64,000 nt of DNA from Pithys albifrons albifrons. Lineage: Eukaryota; Chordata; Aves; Passeriformes; Thamnophilidae. The position numbers and the translations under genes are program-made. The stretch is taken from assembly GCF_047495875.1 (NCBI RefSeq), contig NC_092461.1:93688431-93752430 (forward strand). Direction: 5' to 3'. Shown here one piece after another: positions 60,291-64,000 of this stretch. The notes below the pieces were generated by a model. The model was given only the letters and a program-made list of their open reading frames with translations. It had not been told where the DNA came from and made no database searches. The number at the start of each line of letters is the position of its first letter. The first letter of the stretch is position 1.

Positions 60291-63200
60291 AGGAAGAAAA
60301 TTTTCTTTCTCCCAGATGAAACCAGCACAGAGATTAACCCAAAGAATTTTGTTTACAGATATAGCTCTTACTTATTACTTTCTGCTCTATTTTCACATAG
60401 CACCTGTGTGAATATTAAGCCCTTGAAACCAAAATTTATGCCAGGTTTCTTTACATGGATAGTGCTTTGGATTCTCCTGTAAGAAACATCTTACAACACA
60501 TTCCTTGAAAAGCTGGACTTTCTTTGAGTACCACACACATATGTAATGTGTGTCATGCTTGGCAGTGACTACAGTCAATTTATGGAACCCAAGATCACAT
60601 TTCAGTTTAGAAGATTTCAGCCTTTGAGTAATAATGGCAATTATGTAGCAGGCTGATAACCTTACAGCAATTAATATTACAATTAATATAATTTCAGTGG
60701 CCACGCACCACATTGAAGGTGAAGACTTATTTTGTACAAGGCATTAACATATTCTACAATCATCTTTGAAGGATTTGCTTTTGAATTCAAAACTAGAGGC
60801 AAATGACAGACAAACTCAAAAAGGTTGAAATCAACAAATAGCATCTGTGCCTGGAATCTATTGCTGTGTAACTATGGATTTCACTGTACCTTCAATTTTT
60901 AAGTTAAACCACTCAGTTAATTCATTGGGAGTTCTGCTTAAAAGGAAGAACTTTAAATATAGCTCTTCATATTTGATTTTTACTTTTTTGCTGTCACGCA
61001 TTTTGCTTTTAATATTACAGGGTGTGTTTAATAGTTTGTAGGCTATTTCCTCTAGTCCTGCACACATTATTTATACAGATTTAGTACTGGTGAATCAATA
61101 AACAGTTTATAGGCCATTGCTAATGAGAAGTAATTATTTGTAACTTTAGATTTTGAGATGTTTATAGAGACAACTCACTGTAATAAAATTAATGAAACTA
61201 AGGTTTTCACAACCTAGTGGTGCAGACCATTAGCGACTGGCCCAAAGGTACTGAAAAAAAAAAGCAGACAATTACAGCTGGATAAGCATGAAAACTAGAA
61301 AGTGCACAGAGAAACATCCTTGAGTCAATGTATACATAAGGGAAATGAATTTGCCATCTTTATTCTGTTTCTGCCCATGTAAAACTCTCTTTTGCCTTGG
61401 ATAATAGAAACAGATGGTAGGACACAGAGCAAATGTTCCAAATACCTACATTTTCAAATACGAGTTATCTATACATTACCCTTTCCAAGAATAAACATTA
61501 CAATGTAGTGTGCAGTTTAGGCTAGCTTAATATATAATAAATAATAACAGCAATACCATTTAGAACTTTTATAACACTTTTCATCTGGAAATCTCAAAGC
61601 AACTTACACGAAGGGGATAGCAAAGTACCTCTGATATCAAACAGCCTTTAAAACTCACACATCATCCATTGATGAGTATAGAGAACACAAAGTCTGAATA
61701 AGATGCTCTTCCCACAGGCAAAGTTTCAGCTAAATCTTGCATTAGTGGTATGTACTGAGTTTATGTTAGCAACAGTCTAAAAGAAGTAGCATTGTAGCGC
61801 TAAATCTGTGAAGATACCTGAAATTGAAAACCTAGAGGTGAGTATCCAGACTTCCACCAAAAAGCAGAAATTGAGTTCTAGGCCAGGAAGATAAGTCACA
61901 ATGCTTTGATGTCAGTCACATACGTATCTCCCATTCACCAGGAGATGAGAGTGACACTAGGACTTAAATTCTACCAGTTCTGTGTGCTGTAGAAGAATCA
62001 GACAAAGAATAAATCTACAAAATTATTAACTTTACAGGTAGCCTGTTTTTATGTGAACAGTTAAAGGAAGAAGAAATAAGTTCAAAAGTATTCAGCAGAT
62101 TTTATTTTAGCTTGGGAAGTTCTAACTAAAACCCACACATAACTTTTATTGGGCAGCCAGTGTGGTTAAAAAGAGCAATCCTCATCTCTACTGTTGTCCT
62201 TATTCTCCAATTTGTCTTTCTTCATCTCTTTTCTCTGCTTTTGCACTACAATAATTTGACCGAATGAGTTTAAAGGGAAAATAAAGAAATAAAAGAAAGG
62301 AAATTCAAAATATTTCATACTGATTATTTTTTCTTTTATTGATATAAAATATTATCTGAAAATTGAAGTTTTTCACTCTTTTAGGTGAACGTTTTCAGGA
62401 ATTTCATACAGATCACATAGGGTACCTAATGTACTGTTCTGGATGCCAGTGAAGACAAACAGGAATTTGATAATTCTGACATAAATACTTTTTGAACTTC
62501 GTACTCCTAGTGTTTTTGCCTCATGCCATTTAATGCTCCATTTGATACCTATGTAACTGTCTGATAACAGAAAACAGTCAGCAAAGATCGCCTGCAATTT
62601 CACTCTTGTTTCTCTTAAAAAGCAAAAGCAAAAAAAAAAAGGCTACATTTTAGCAACTTATGGCACATTTTTCTGTAATTTTCAGATGATTTCTCTTTTG
62701 AAATACTGCTAGACAGAAAGCAGGTTATATATCAATGCTTCTTTGATCTCCTACATTTAATTGGGGACACCAACAAGATCTTTCATGTTTAGAGGCCAGA
62801 AATAAGTAAAAAGCATTGTTTCATGTAAAGACTGACAAATTGTCTTTTATTCTCCTTTTTTTTTCTTTTATTTTTTTCTCTCTTTGTTGCCTTAAAATTG
62901 TCAGTTTCTCTTTCAGAGATTTAAAACATGAGATTAATATGAAAAGCAGAACTGTCATTCCTATAGCAGAGTGACTATCCTGAATCTCTGCTGCTCTTTC
63001 TGGTGGAAGTTGGCAGATGTGTTATTTGTATGTGCATGGAATTCACTCCACCTTATATAGATATAAGCAATATATTTTGCGGTTATGGTAAAATGAAAGT
63101 AATTCTTATTTCAAAATTCTACCTCTTTATACAGTGAAATATTGTTAATGAAAATCCAGTGCTCGAAAGCCTCTTTACACCAAATATTTCCAAAGAGCTA

Positions 63201-64000
63201 ATGCAATGGAAAGGAAGACTTTTCCTGTGCTAATCACCTGCAGAAAACTCTGTACCTCAACGTCTTTCTTTGTGCTTCAGTTGAAAATGAAATCAGAGGA
63301 AAGTTTATTACAAAAATTATTCATACAAATTTAATTCCATCTTATAAATTGTTAGCAAACCTTTTTAGATTGTCTTGTATTCTTCAGACACCAAAACTAA
63401 TGCTTAACAGAAATTAAGGAACTATTTTTCCTTGCATCTATTTAGATCTTGGTATTAGGTCTCTAGGAGGTTTTATACAGTCTTGCATCCTAACACCAAG
63501 TGAGTAAAGGAGATTATGTATACAAAAATTAAATGAATAGTCCTTATGTGCAGCAGATGCAATCTTGTCACATACAGAGGTAATGGTGAAAAAAATCCCA
63601 CAGCATATATAGTATAGTCACTTCTTTATCGTGACCTTTTTTCACTTGTGCAACAATTCTCACTGTTTTGCTCTTACTTTAGGGATATTTTAAAATATTG
63701 ATAAAGTGAATGGCATGTGTTTAAAGCAAGTAATTGGCTGGCTAGGTAATTAGCAATGCTTATTTTTATTCAAGCTCCAGATATTGCTGTGCAGTTATTT
63801 TGGCTGCACTGGACTGATCTTCTAGCATGTAAACACAAACTACAGAAATAATTTTTTGGAACAGCTTTTTAAAACAAGTCAAAGGAACACCAGAAAATTA
63901 TTTGTAATCCTCTCCATTGATATGAACTTTTGTTGAACAAGCAAGATATCCCATTCTGGTAGAACAGAATTTAACTCTTGGAGCTGAGTGGTGTTGATTA
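60291..64000. other. Unique AT-rich stretch to the right edge
   Basis: No gene or transposon is securely recognised. A 106-codon minus-strand ORF (60393-60713) has a hydrophobic N-terminus but no family resemblance. 61561-61990 has weak likeness to an old MIR-like element at both ends ('cttttcatctggaaatctca' and 'agtgacactaggact'). Confidence 0.4.
61561..61990. repeat. Possible MIR-like ancient SINE relic
   Basis: 'ttttcatctggaaatctcaa' near 61579 and 'gtgacactaggacttaaatt' near 61951 resemble the two ends of the tRNA-derived MIR-like repeats found in amniotes, with unrelated sequence between. A very weak call by eye. Confidence 0.18.

Noticed and set aside
60393..60713. 106-codon ORF with hydrophobic N-terminus as a membrane protein
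   Set aside because: No family likeness or exon signals; AT-rich DNA readily gives hydrophobic frames.

Overview
The window reads as avian nuclear DNA: AT-rich, gene-poor, intergenic or intronic sequence whose recognisable content is almost all retrotransposon. The main evidence is many fragments of the bird/reptile LINE CR1, with its typical reverse-transcriptase tail peptide, its octamer-like tail ending in 'gattctatg', and heavy 5' truncation. There are also several families of solo endogenous-retrovirus LTRs of the kinds common in birds. Microsatellites (TA, TG, TAG, ATTTT, TATG) and poly-C runs are frequent. No complete protein-coding gene, rRNA, functional tRNA or CRISPR array is visible. 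Nearly all ORFs over 60 codons look like chance frames or lie inside repeats.

Layout. 1-6.6 kb is unique AT-rich DNA with one exon-like ORF at the left edge (minus strand). 6.6-7.1 kb is GC-rich and LTR-like. 10.36-11.29 and 28.98-29.86 kb are two copies of one ERVL-like LTR family on the minus strand. 15.16-15.69 kb is another minus-strand LTR-like block. 20.24-20.67 kb holds a chimeric SINE (tRNA-Gln head joined to a 5S rRNA-like segment), and CR1 pieces follow it. 21.58-22.19 and 44.72-45.30 kb are two plus-strand LTRs of a second family. 24.1-24.6 kb is CR1. 26.6-27.2 kb is the 3' part of a third LTR family. 31.1-31.4 kb is an old CR1 ORF2 fragment. 36.48-37.23 kb is a fourth-family LTR, and its sister at 49.11-49.84 kb is in opposite orientation. 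39.5-40.05 kb is antisense CR1 with an ATTTT repeat. 43.5-43.7 kb is a CR1 tail.

The most elaborate repeat region is 48.7-51.2 kb. One CR1 copy is split by an LTR, that LTR is itself split by another LTR, and near its 3' end the same CR1 is split again by an antisense CR1. Further CR1 pieces lie at 54.6-54.8, 57.4-58.0 and (older, antisense) about 59 kb, and a minus-strand LTR fragment lies at 60.0-60.3 kb.

The best candidate for something new and non-repetitive is at 52.17-53.36 kb on the minus strand. It is a run of exon-like ORF segments, each bounded by plausible splice sites. Two of them (and more weakly a third) are paralogous, sharing a helix-like 'KMKKT.QKL..NLH' core. This looks like the end of an unrecognised gene, or its relic, with tandemly duplicated exons. 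The other two main points of interest are the tRNA-Gln/5S SINE and the four-element nested insertion. Functional statements come from motif recognition by eye; no alignment or database search was run.
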